NCBI GenBank assembly: GCA_021845555.1
Contig: JAJZVS010000127.1
Coordinates: 1-9,556 of the forward strand
DNA length: 9,556 nucleotides
Direction: 5' to 3'
Source of the DNA: Pseudomonadota bacterium
GTDB lineage: Bacteria > Pseudomonadota > Alphaproteobacteria > Acetobacterales > Acetobacteraceae
Shown: positions 1-6,918 of the stretch, one piece after another
How positions within the stretch are numbered: the first letter of the stretch is position 1
Layout of the letters: every line of letters starts with the position of its first letter
The notes under the pieces: generated by a model
Told to the model about the DNA's origin: nothing
What the model saw: only the letters and a program-made list of their open reading frames with translations
Database searches by the model: none
Program-made: the position numbers and the translations under genes

Positions 1-16
1 CTACTTGGGGCTAACA
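1..16 (-). mobile_element. Possible end of an IS element lying to the left of the window
   Basis: Read on the minus strand, these bases are TGTTAGCCCCAAGTAG. They match the IS-like terminus at the right edge of the window (TGTCAACCCAAAATAG, 9430-9445) at 12 of 16 positions, including the initial TGT. The TAG inside this stretch is the stop of the choice-of-anchor D fragment. That reading frame breaks off just where family members usually continue after a 'TVSGTV' strand, which fits an insertion at this point. Only 16 bases are visible, so this is a suggestion, not an identification. Confidence 0.3.
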
Positions 17-523
17 GACCGTGCCAGACACGGTGACGTCCTGGAGCAGCAGCGCCGAAGCGCCCAGCCCGTCGGTGTTCGCCCCGTCAGAGGGCGGCTC
101 GATCGCCACCGTTCCGCCGACCACGCCCGCCCCGGACGTGTCCAGGCCCACCGCGATCGCCGTCGAGGTCTGACCGACCGCGAGCAGGGTGAAAGACCCC
201 GTGCCGAGGCCGGCTCCGGTGATGGTGCCTATGCTTGCATCCAGCGCCTCCGCTCCGCTGGGACCGTCGTTGATAATGCCGATCGCCTGCTGTTGCACGG
301 AACCGCCGCGGACCACGCCGAAGTCGATCGTGCCCGTGGACAGCAGCGCCTGGGCCAGCGGAGTGACGGTGTCGGTGACCATCACCGTCTGCTGCGCCAT
401 GATCGCCAGATAGCCGGAGGCGTTGACGTCATACGGCGTGATGGTGAACTGCTCGATGCTGATGCCAAGTGAGGCCGTCTCCACCGCGATATTGGCGATG
501 TCAATGAGCGCGCCTGGCTGCAT
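11..523 (-). CDS. Choice-of-anchor D domain protein, probable truncated fragment
   Basis: The 170-residue product is rich in Gly, Ala, Thr, Val and Ser. It contains one recognisable Ig-like repeat of the choice-of-anchor D type: TIDFGVVRGGS at about residues 63-73, then EALDASIG, then TSTAIAVGLDTSGAGVVGGT, then DGLGASALLLQDVTVSGTV at the end. Full-length members are long surface or secreted proteins with many such repeats, so this is far too short. It has no signal peptide and no anchor, and no Shine-Dalgarno is visible before the ATG at 523. An in-frame stop lies only nine codons upstream of that ATG. The protein ends in Cys-stop at the point where a continuing family member would usually have Tyr after GTV, which fits truncation by an IS end at the window edge. 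It is most likely a gene remnant; expression is doubtful. Confidence 0.55.
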   Translation of the reverse strand: MQPGALIDIANIAVETASLGISIEQFTITPYDVNASGYLAIMAQQTVMVTDTVTPLAQALLSTGTIDFGVVRGGSVQQQAIGIINDGPSGAEALDASIGTITGAGLGTGSFTLLAVGQTSTAIAVGLDTSGAGVVGGTVAIEPPSDGANTDGLGASALLLQDVTVSGTVC

Positions 524-713
524 GGCAGCTGAATCCGGAGGACGCTCCGGTCAACAGGCCGCCATCGCCCGACGCAACGAACGCACCCGCCAGCGAATCC
601 GGACTTTCGAGCTGATCCTCTTCGCAGGACCAAGAACCGCTGGAATACCGCATCGTACTTGGTATGCACCACCGAGATTATGACCCGTCGAGTCGGATCG
701 ACTCCCATTCGTG
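524..713. other. Spacer between the repeat-protein fragment and the membrane protein gene; no gene recognised
   Basis: Nothing in this stretch can be called with support. One minus-strand frame stays open through it and begins with a short stretch, GVDPTRRVIISVVHTKYDA, that looks protein-like. It then decays into Arg/Cys-rich low-quality sequence and runs out of frame across the downstream fragment. Base composition changes here from the lower-GC membrane protein gene to the GC-rich fragment, so this is a probable junction between DNA pieces of different origin. Confidence 0.3.
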
Positions 714-1280
714 TCAAGATCTCCGGCCGCAGGCATGAGACTTACGGAGCCTTCCTGCTAGAGTGGTAAATGCCGTGGTAATACCAAAGTATAGCAAAAA
801 GCGTGTCGCTAAACTGCGCAACATGACAAGAACGGCCACTACTACAAGCCGAATCCATAGATCAAAATGCGTGCCGAGTAATACCAGGACGGAGGCAATG
901 ACAAGCAGCATCATGCCCGATATTCTGAAGTTGCGGGTATAGTAATCGACAGCCGTAAAGACGTCATATACATGCACGTCGAAGCTAATAATCATCTGAT
1001 CACCGGAGGGCTCAACGGAAATCGTACCTCTATCCGCTCCCTCGAACGGCCCGACGCGGGGCTGGTCTTTGGCGGGGTTGCTCATGGGTGTATTGATCCA
1101 CCGATGCATCAAGGTGACGCGGGGCTTATGTCTGAATGACACAGTGTCCGCCGTTACTTGAATATCCCTCAGCCCAAGACCGTAAAGCCACTGGGCTATT
1201 TCATCGAGTATATCTTTACTGGTTGCGCCGTCTCCGATGGAGATTTTTCTTCTGTATCTTATGGTAGTTCCAAAATACAT
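714..1280 (-). CDS. Unrecognised small membrane protein with two C-terminal transmembrane segments
   Basis: The product is 188 residues from the ATG at 1280, which follows a G-rich stretch (ACGGGGGGCAAG) that could serve as a Shine-Dalgarno. An in-frame GTG at 1319 would add 13 residues. Residues 1-115 look soluble: an N-terminal beta strand (TTIRYRRKISI), a helix (SKDILDEIAQWLYGLGL), then strands, including a Met/Ile-rich one ending in FDVHVYDVF. Hydrophobic segments follow at about 119-138 (ISGMMLLVIASVLVLLG) and 142-172, with a short basic tail. This suggests an N-terminal cytosolic domain held at the membrane. Base composition and codon use are clearly more AT-rich than in every other gene here, which suggests recent transfer. 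I do not recognise the family. It lies between two broken genes in the same orientation, with no partner that suggests a function. Confidence 0.6.
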   Translation of the reverse strand: MYFGTTIRYRRKISIGDGATSKDILDEIAQWLYGLGLRDIQVTADTVSFRHKPRVTLMHRWINTPMSNPAKDQPRVGPFEGADRGTISVEPSGDQMIISFDVHVYDVFTAVDYYTRNFRISGMMLLVIASVLVLLGTHFDLWIRLVVVAVLVMLRSLATRFLLYFGITTAFTTLAGRLRKSHACGRRS

Positions 1281-1331
1281 CTTGCCCCCCGTGGATTCGT
1301 CGATCGACTCTGGTGACACATGCCGTGCCGC

Positions 1332-1548
1332 CTACCCAATCCTGAAGTGAGCGCTGGTCAATGCGCTGGCCGACGTGTTCACAAAGTCGATCACCGACGC
1401 CCCGGACCCACTACCCAGCAGCAGCTGCGTCCCCCCATGCAAGTCGCTCTCCAGCGCGCTCACCACGCCGGCAGTGGTCGTGAACCCACCTACGCCGCCG
1501 GTAAGATCCAGCACGAAGCCGGCATCGCGCGCAAAGTCCAGAATGCTC
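1332..1548 (-). pseudogene. C-terminal remnant of a type I-secreted (RTX-like) protein
   Basis: This frame encodes about 70 residues starting SILDFARDAGFVLDLTGGVG. It continues through a Gly/Ser/Thr-rich segment with GGTQLLLGSGSG and ends in VIDFVNTSASALTSAHFRIG and a TAG stop. The order matches the C-terminal module of many type I-secreted adhesins and RTX-like proteins: an 'I.DF....VLDLTG' strand, then 'LLLG.G..V', then 'L....FRI' at the very end. The rest of the protein is absent. Upstream the frame runs straight into the start codons of a ParA-like gene at about 1549, with no start codon of its own near the junction. It is therefore a fragment brought in by rearrangement. The TAG is in frame with the membrane protein gene just downstream (GTG at 1319), which is probably coincidence. 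Confidence 0.5.
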
Positions 1549-1575
1549 GTTGTTAAAGAATCCGATCGTCTTCAT
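1549..1575 (-). pseudogene. First nine codons of a ParA-type ATPase gene, truncated
   Basis: The ATG at 1575 is followed by codons for KTIGFFNN. This is the usual start of a large group of ParA/CbiA-type ATPases, which continue with the Walker A motif KGGVGKT. Here the frame changes immediately after NN to EHSGLCARC and ends at a TAG after about 54 codons, while the type I secretion tail occupies another frame. The ATG overlaps the TGA of the upstream Schlafen-like gene (ATGA, 1575-1572), the typical arrangement of a translationally coupled partner. I infer that a two-gene operon was cut here by deletion or insertion. The match covers only nine residues, but its position in the ATGA overlap makes chance less likely. 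Confidence 0.5.
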
Positions 1576-2759
1576 GGCCGCGCCCGGACGGTGACATTGA
1601 CGAACGCCGCTTCCACCCGGAACTCCGGCGGCGGATTGCCGTTGCGCTGCAAGGCCAGCCGCGCGCGCGGAATGCCGGAGCCGAAACGCTGCACGAACCC
1701 GAGGTCCTTCGCGGCCGAGGCGAGCACGGGATTGCGGTAGTCGGTCGCCTCCGGCCGGCCGAAATTCTCGGCCGAGACGGCGCCGAATGGACCGCCCGGA
1801 TTGGTGATCTCCACCCGGTCGTCGTACCAGGTCAGGCGCACCGGGGCGTTGGTGCCGTCATAGGCGCGATGGATCACCGCGTTGCGCGCCAGTTCCTGCA
1901 ACGCGAGCAGCGGGTAGTCGGGCACAATGGCGGTGCTGGCCCCGGACAGATCGGTACGCCGGGCGATATTCGCTTCCAAAACGTCGTCCAGCCGGCGCAG
2001 CAAGTCCGACAGCGCGCCGTCGATTTCCCGCTGATCGCGGAGCGTCTCGGTGATTTCGGTGCCGTCGTAGCGGACGAACTGGAGATAGGCGCCGGGCAGG
2101 AACTGCCGCGGATCGCGGCCCAGCACCAGGATGCCCGCGACCGTCGGCACGCCGTCCGGGCCGAGCAGCCGCAGCGCGCGCAACTGGTCGCTGACCGCGC
2201 GGTGGTTCGCCTCCAGCACATCGGGCGCGATCGCCGCCGGGAGATACTCGGTCTCGAACCGCGGCAGGTCGAGGTCGGCGAGGGTCGCGCCGAGCACCGG
2301 CTGCTCGTCGAACGAGAGCACCGCGCGCCGGCGCCTCTCGACCAGCCGCCGCTCCTGCTCCGGTGTGGCAAGGGGTCGGGCGGGGCCGAAACGGACCCAG
2401 CTGCGGCCCTTGTAGCGCACCGGCGGGCTGTCGGACGGGAGAATCTCCGCCACCGCGAGATCGCAGCCGTCGAGCGTCACTTTGCGCACGGTCAGCGTCG
2501 GCAGCGGCACGATCTGTCCGTCCCGGCCGAAACCCATCAGCGTCTGCACCAGCTGTTCGGTGATCTCGATCCCGGCGCAACTGCCGTCGTCCTTCGCACC
2601 GACGAACAACACCCCCGGCTGGCGGCTGTCCGGCAGATCGTTGGCAAAGGCGCAGATCGCCTCCCCCAGCTTGTCCGGGTTGCGCGCGGTCTCGGTCCGC
2701 TCGACGTTGAACGCTTCGAGGTCGCGCAGGCGCTGGCGCAGAGCTTCATCGCTCAACAT
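1572..2759 (-). CDS. Schlafen/AlbA-domain ATP-binding protein with GHKL-type C-terminal domain
   Basis: The product is 395 residues from the ATG at 2759. The upstream in-frame GTG at 2807 is less likely, because a promoter-like extended -10 lies between the two starts. Residues 10-145 form a Schlafen AlbA_2 (AAA_4) domain: NVERTETARNPDKLGEAICAFAND, then GVLFVGAKDDGSCAGIEI, then VRYKGRSWVRFGPARPLATP. Residues 285-395 form the GHKL-like ATP-binding domain (HATPase_c_4 type), with the N-box ELARNAVIHRAY (289-300), the D-box DRVEITNPGG (314-323) and GFVQRFGSGIPRA (354-366). Length and order fit the common bacterial 'putative DNA-binding/ATP-binding' family, members of which act as regulators or in phage defence. 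The gene is complete and has its own likely promoter 3' of the transporter gene. Its TGA overlaps the start of a truncated ParA-like gene, so its original partner is lost. Exact role unknown. Confidence 0.85.
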   Translation of the reverse strand: MLSDEALRQRLRDLEAFNVERTETARNPDKLGEAICAFANDLPDSRQPGVLFVGAKDDGSCAGIEITEQLVQTLMGFGRDGQIVPLPTLTVRKVTLDGCDLAVAEILPSDSPPVRYKGRSWVRFGPARPLATPEQERRLVERRRRAVLSFDEQPVLGATLADLDLPRFETEYLPAAIAPDVLEANHRAVSDQLRALRLLGPDGVPTVAGILVLGRDPRQFLPGAYLQFVRYDGTEITETLRDQREIDGALSDLLRRLDDVLEANIARRTDLSGASTAIVPDYPLLALQELARNAVIHRAYDGTNAPVRLTWYDDRVEITNPGGPFGAVSAENFGRPEATDYRNPVLASAAKDLGFVQRFGSGIPRARLALQRNGNPPPEFRVEAAFVNVTVRARP

Positions 2760-2784
2760 CGTCTCTTGCCTCGGGAGGTCGCAG

Positions 2785-2808
2785 CGACCGACATCATAGC
2801 ACGCCACC
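2785..2808 (-). promoter_or_regulatory. Possible extended -10 promoter of the Schlafen-like gene
   Basis: On the minus strand the gap between the transporter stop (2823) and the ATG at 2759 contains TGCTATGAT, an extended -10 (TGn followed by TATGAT, one mismatch to TATAAT) at about 2793-2801. It stands out in otherwise very GC-rich sequence. No good -35 lies at 17 bases; a TTGAGG further up is about 22 bases away. Transcription would start near 2785, giving a leader of about 26 bases with GAGGCAAGAGACG before the ATG. This supports the 2759 start. Confidence 0.35.
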
Positions 2809-2822
2809 GCGACGCCGCCCCC

Positions 2823-4271
2823 TCAATCCGCCTCCGCCGGCCGCGCCAACCCGCCGCGCCCGGTCAGATCGTCGCCGGCGGTGCGGGGCATCGCCAGCGC
2901 CACCGGCGCCGCCGCCAGGGTCAGCGCCGCCACCACCAGGAACGCCACCGAGAAATCCCCCGCGTCCGGCGCCCGGTTCGCAAACCCCATCGCCGCCTCC
3001 AGCGCCAGCGCGCCGGCGGAGATCCCGATCGTCGCCGCCAGTTGCTGCCCCGCGGTGTAAAGGCTGGTCGCCGCGCTCATCTTCCGCCGCGGCACGTCGC
3101 CATAGGCCAGCGTATTGTAGGCGGTGAACTGCAACGAGCGGAACAGCCCACCCACCAGCAGCACCGCATAGATCGCGAGTGCCGGCCAGGCAGGCCGGAA
3201 GGCGGCGCATACCCCCACCATCACCGCCGAGACCACCCCGTTCCACACCAGCGTGTCGCGAAAGCCGAAGCGGCGCAGGGTCGCTTGCGTCAGCGGCTTC
3301 ATCACCAGCGCGCCGGCGGAGCTGGCAAAGGTGATGAGCCCGCTCCTGAGCGCCGAATCGCCGAACGCCACCTGGAGCAGCAGCGGCAGCAGGAACGGGA
3401 TAGCGCCGATGCCGGTACGGAACAGCATCATCGCCCCCAGCGCGACCCGGAAACAGGGCAGCCGCAGCAGCGACAGATCGAGCAACGGCGCCGGATGCGT
3501 CCGCGCGTGCAGCAGATACAGCAAGCCGGCCGCCAGCCCGCCGCCCAGGACTCCCCAAAGCACCGCCGGTCCCACCACGCCGCGGCCGACCAGTTCCAGT
3601 CCGAACATCAGCCCCGCCAGCGCCATCGCCGACAGCAGCAGGCCGCGCAGATCGAACCGGCCGGGCGGAGGTTCGCGCACCTCCTCGATGAACAGGCTGA
3701 CGGCGACGATACCGATGATGCCGATCGGCACGTTGATGTCGAAAATCCAGCGCCAGGACGTATAGGTCACGATGAACCCGCCGACCGGCGGCCCCAGCAC
3801 CGGCCCCAGCAGCGCCGGCATGCTGAGCCAGGCCATCGCCGCCACCAGCTCGTGGCGCGGGGTGGAGCGCAGCAGCACCAGCCGGCCCACCGGCACCATC
3901 ATCGCGCCCCCCGCCCCTTGCAGCACTCGTGCCGCCACCAGGAACCACAGGCTCTCGGCCCGCCCACAGGCCACCGACCCCAGCGTGAACACGACGATGG
4001 CGGCGCGGAACACCGTGCGGCTGCCGAACCGGTCGGCGATCCAGCCGCTGGCGGGGATGAACACCGCGACCGACAGCAGATAGGACGTCAGCGCCACGTT
4101 CATGTGCACCGGATCGGCGCCGAACGCCTTCGCCATCGTCGGCAGCGCGGTGGCGATCACGGTGGAATCGAGGTTCTGCATGAACAGCGAGCAGGCAACG
4201 ATCAGCGCCGTCAGCCGGGTGCGCGCGCTGACATCGAGGAACCCGCCGGAGGGCGGGGGCGCGCTTACCAC
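2823..4271 (-). CDS. MFS transporter, DHA2 (14-TM drug/H+ antiporter) type
   Basis: The product is 482 residues from the GTG at 4271; an earlier GTG at 4289 would add six. It carries the DHA2 signatures in order: LDSTVIATALP in the first helix (motif D1), SGWIADRFGSRTVF in the loop after the second helix (motif A), RVLQGAGGAMMVPVGR (motif B), and LLGPVLGPPVGGF followed by WRWIFDINVPIG (motif C region). Hydrophobic segments run to the C-terminus and fit 14 helices; length is typical for EmrB/QacA relatives. Such proteins use the proton gradient to export drugs or metabolites from the cytoplasm. The chosen start overlaps the stop of the upstream aldolase gene (GTGGTAA), so the two are probably translationally coupled. 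The transporter therefore likely serves the same module, exporting a product or toxic intermediate, or possibly importing a substrate. Substrate cannot be read from the sequence. Confidence 0.88.
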   Translation of the reverse strand: MVSAPPPSGGFLDVSARTRLTALIVACSLFMQNLDSTVIATALPTMAKAFGADPVHMNVALTSYLLSVAVFIPASGWIADRFGSRTVFRAAIVVFTLGSVACGRAESLWFLVAARVLQGAGGAMMVPVGRLVLLRSTPRHELVAAMAWLSMPALLGPVLGPPVGGFIVTYTSWRWIFDINVPIGIIGIVAVSLFIEEVREPPPGRFDLRGLLLSAMALAGLMFGLELVGRGVVGPAVLWGVLGGGLAAGLLYLLHARTHPAPLLDLSLLRLPCFRVALGAMMLFRTGIGAIPFLLPLLLQVAFGDSALRSGLITFASSAGALVMKPLTQATLRRFGFRDTLVWNGVVSAVMVGVCAAFRPAWPALAIYAVLLVGGLFRSLQFTAYNTLAYGDVPRRKMSAATSLYTAGQQLAATIGISAGALALEAAMGFANRAPDAGDFSVAFLVVAALTLAAAPVALAMPRTAGDDLTGRGGLARPAEAD

Positions 4272-5380
4272 CCGTTGACCCGCGACCACACCGCAACGAT
4301 TTCCGTCCCGCCGCCGTCCACCACGTAGTAGCGATCATGCGCGGCGGCGGTCATGCAGACATGGTTGGGCGAGATCCGCAGCCGCCCGCCCACCGGCAGC
4401 TCGCCCAGAACCCCGGCCCGCGGATCGGCGGGATCGAAGGCGATCACACCGTGCTCCTGGTAGGCGCGGCGCACGGTCGTGTCCCCGAAGGCGCGCTGGC
4501 CGAGCCGGTCCAGCACCAGCCCGTAGCCGTAATCCGTCGGCGCGGCTTCCGTGCTGCGGTCCTTCGACAGCGCGAGCCCGCCAGCGTCCACCAGCACCTG
4601 CCCGTCCCGGCGGCCGATCACGCTGGCAAGCACCGTCACGGCGATATCGTCGATCCCGTGCGTGCCGATCTCGGCCTGGAACAGATCGCCGAACATATAG
4701 ACCCCGGCCCGCACCTCGGTGATGCCGGCCAGCGAGGCGGCGGCCAGCGCGGTGGGCGAACTGCCCATCGACACGATCCCGACCGCATGGCCCGCCGCGC
4801 GCAGCCGCTCCGCCGCCGCCGTCACGCCGGCGCGCTCGGCCTCGGCGACGCGGGCCATCTCCGCCGGCGTGCGCCCGGCATAGGAATGGCCGCCATGGGT
4901 CATCACGCCGGCGAGGCACCCGCCCAGCCGGGCCGCCAGTTCCAGCAGCAACGGATCGCCCGGATCGACGCCGCCGCGCCCCTCCCCGGTGTCGATCTCG
5001 ATCAGCGTGCGCGGCGGGCGCGGATGCGCGGCGATCACGGCGGCGGTGGGCGGATCGTCGGTGATCACCGCGATATCCGCCCCCTCGGCGTTCAGCCGGG
5101 CCACCTGGTCGAGCTTCCACGGCGTGATGCCGACCGCATACAGGATGTCGGCGATGCCGTAGGCGGCGAAATACTCCGCCTCCGCCAGGGTGGAGACGGT
5201 GATGCCCCCCGGCTGGCCGGCGAGCGCGCGCCGCGCCACGTCGATCGACTTCGCGGTCTTCATATGCGGGCGCAGCGGCACGCCGTGGCGGGCCAGCGCG
5301 CCGGCCATCGCGGCGAGGTTCCGATCCAGCCGGGCGCGGTCCAGGATCAGGCAGGGGGTCGGCAGTTCGTCGAGCGTCAT
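4265..5380 (-). CDS. D-threonine aldolase / D-serine dehydratase-like PLP enzyme
   Basis: The product is 371 residues and belongs to the alanine racemase-fold (fold type III) DSD1/D-threonine aldolase family, with normal length. The N-terminal LPTPCLILDRARLDRN and LRPHMKTAK (K41 is the expected Schiff-base lysine) are diagnostic. Further family signals are VSTLAEAEYF, VMTHGGHSYAG, SMGSSPT, VRAGVYMFGD and the C-terminal ISPNHVC...HDRYYVVDGG. H340 and C342 match the HxC zinc site of D-serine dehydratases more closely than the HxD site of D-threonine aldolases. Known members split D-3-hydroxy amino acids into glycine and an aldehyde, or deaminate D-serine; which applies here is open. The ATG at 5380 overlaps the TGA of the M81 gene (ATGA) and follows GGGAG at about eight bases. 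The open frame continues further upstream but that part is not family sequence. Confidence 0.85.
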   Translation of the reverse strand: MTLDELPTPCLILDRARLDRNLAAMAGALARHGVPLRPHMKTAKSIDVARRALAGQPGGITVSTLAEAEYFAAYGIADILYAVGITPWKLDQVARLNAEGADIAVITDDPPTAAVIAAHPRPPRTLIEIDTGEGRGGVDPGDPLLLELAARLGGCLAGVMTHGGHSYAGRTPAEMARVAEAERAGVTAAAERLRAAGHAVGIVSMGSSPTALAAASLAGITEVRAGVYMFGDLFQAEIGTHGIDDIAVTVLASVIGRRDGQVLVDAGGLALSKDRSTEAAPTDYGYGLVLDRLGQRAFGDTTVRRAYQEHGVIAFDPADPRAGVLGELPVGGRLRISPNHVCMTAAAHDRYYVVDGGGTEIVAVWSRVNGW

Positions 5381-6918
5381 GGCTCGGGCTCCCAGGTCAC
5401 ATCGGTGTCGATCGGCAGCACCGGGCGCGGCAGGTATTTCCAGTCGAACCGCGACAGGACCGGGCTGGTCAGGCCGGGCGCATCCACCTCGACCACCTGC
5501 GCGTGACCGAAGAACTCGTCGAACCCGCCGCGGAAATGCCCGCGCGACTTCACCACCACCGCGCGCGCGGCGCCGATATCCAGGCCGAACGCCTCGAAGA
5601 ACACCGGATCGGCGCATTGCACGCGGTTCGACACCACCACCACCGCGATGCCGCCCAGATCGAGCGCAACCGCCGGGCAAAGGTCGATCGTGTTGTCGGC
5701 GAAGATCCCCCGCCGGCCGCGCACCGGTCCGGCCAGCACATGCCGCACCACCGCCGGGGCGTCGAACGGGCGGGAGAACACATCCCGGCTGTCGCGGTTG
5801 AAGCGCGCGGTGAACGCCGCCCCCGCGCCCAGCCCCGCCGCCTCCGCCGCCAGCGCGGGGTCGAAGATCACGCCCACCAGCGCGTCCTTCACGCCGGCGG
5901 CATGGAACGCCGCCAGGAGATGCATCGTGTTGCCGCGCCCGCCGCCGCCCGGATTGTCGGCGACATCGGCGAAGATCAACGCCGGGCGCGACCGGTCCTC
6001 GGTGCCCTTGGCCAACCGCACGGCCTCGTCGAGCGCGGTCAGCCGGGCCCGGAACCGCGCCCGCCGCGCCCAGCCCGCGCGTGCGATCTCGTTCGCCAGT
6101 TCCCGCGCGGCGGCGGCATCGGTTGCCGTCACCACCACGGTCAGCCCGTTATGGACGGTATCGGCGAAGGCGAAGCCGCCCATCACCGAGACGTTCACCA
6201 CCCGGCCGGCATAGGGCGGCTCGGCCATCCGTTTCTGGCCGAGATCGATCAGCTCGCCGTACGGCCGGTCCGGCACGTCCGCGCCGGTCAGCATGCTGAC
6301 GGTGGGCGGCACGATCGGCAGCCGCACCCGGGCCAGATAGGTGCGCATGCCGCGGAGCAGCCGTCGCATCACCCCGGCCGCCTCCTCGCCGCGCGCGCGC
6401 ATGTCCATGTGCGGGTTGGTGCGGTAGCCGATGAAGGCATCCACCAGTTCCACGTCGGCCGGCGCGATGTTGCCGTGCAGGTCGTAGGTGGCGACCACCG
6501 GCACCGCGGTCCCGACCACCCGGCGGATCATCGCCAGGATGGTTCCCTCCGGGTCCTGGTCGTCGGTGGTCAGCCCGGCGCCGTGCAGCACCGCGTACAC
6601 CCCGTCGAGCCGCCCGGCCGCGCGCAGCCCTGCCTCCCACGCCGCCATCATCCGGTCGAAGACATCCTGCGCCACCGGTCCGTTCGGCTCGGCCATCGCC
6701 AGCAGGATCGGCACCGGATCCCACGCCCCGGCGAGATCCATCGCGGCGACGAAGCCGGGCAGTTCGCCCAGCATGCGCGGCGCGGGGGCGCGCGCCTCGT
6801 CCAGCAGCTCTGGGCCGGACAGAAGCGTGCGGGCGGCAAAATCCGCCTCGGTCGCTTCCGGGGCGAAGCGGTTGCACTCGATCGAGAAGCCCAGCAGCGC
6901 GATCCGCGGACCCGTCAT
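5377..6918 (-). CDS. M81 family metallopeptidase (MlrC-like)
   Basis: The product is 513 residues, the usual length for M81/MlrC proteins. The N-terminal DUF1485-type domain starts with RIALLGFSIECNRFAP and carries LHGAGLTTDDQDPEG (111-125), DLHGN (146-150) and GYRTNPHMDMRARGEEAA (164-181), whose Asp and His residues are expected to bind zinc. VSVMGGFAFADT lies at 243-254. The MlrC C-terminal domain follows from about 311, with FADVADNPGGGGRGNT (316-331) and VVVVSNRVQCADPVFFEAFGLD (426-447), and ends near residue 490. MlrC hydrolyses linear microcystin fragments, but most relatives are uncharacterised amide hydrolases. The ATG at 6918 overlaps the TGA of the PLP gene (ATGA) and has GGGAGT about six bases upstream. 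It lies inside a coupled block with two PLP enzymes, so a small amino-acid-derived amide is a more likely substrate than microcystin. Confidence 0.9.
   Translation of the reverse strand: MTGPRIALLGFSIECNRFAPEATEADFAARTLLSGPELLDEARAPAPRMLGELPGFVAAMDLAGAWDPVPILLAMAEPNGPVAQDVFDRMMAAWEAGLRAAGRLDGVYAVLHGAGLTTDDQDPEGTILAMIRRVVGTAVPVVATYDLHGNIAPADVELVDAFIGYRTNPHMDMRARGEEAAGVMRRLLRGMRTYLARVRLPIVPPTVSMLTGADVPDRPYGELIDLGQKRMAEPPYAGRVVNVSVMGGFAFADTVHNGLTVVVTATDAAAARELANEIARAGWARRARFRARLTALDEAVRLAKGTEDRSRPALIFADVADNPGGGGRGNTMHLLAAFHAAGVKDALVGVIFDPALAAEAAGLGAGAAFTARFNRDSRDVFSRPFDAPAVVRHVLAGPVRGRRGIFADNTIDLCPAVALDLGGIAVVVVSNRVQCADPVFFEAFGLDIGAARAVVVKSRGHFRGGFDEFFGHAQVVEVDAPGLTSPVLSRFDWKYLPRPVLPIDTDVTWEPEP

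Noticed and set aside
640..735. Minus-strand stretch with GVDPTRRVIIS resembling the late C-terminal part of MlrC proteins (compare FGLDIGAARAVVVKS in the M81 gene here)
   Set aside because: The similarity is only a short GxDP-like pattern, the frame then degrades, and it lies between unrelated fragments. It is too weak to call.
1869..4328. Very long plus-strand open frame (819 codons) opposite the Schlafen-like and MFS genes
   Set aside because: Its product is low-complexity Arg/Gln/His/Ala, spans two well-supported genes on the other strand and has no recognisable domain. It is a by-product of GC-rich codon use.
5381..5680. Upstream extension of the aldolase-like gene by 100 codons
   Set aside because: The extension is Arg/Gly-rich, overlaps the M81 C-terminus out of frame, and family homology begins at the ATG at 5380.
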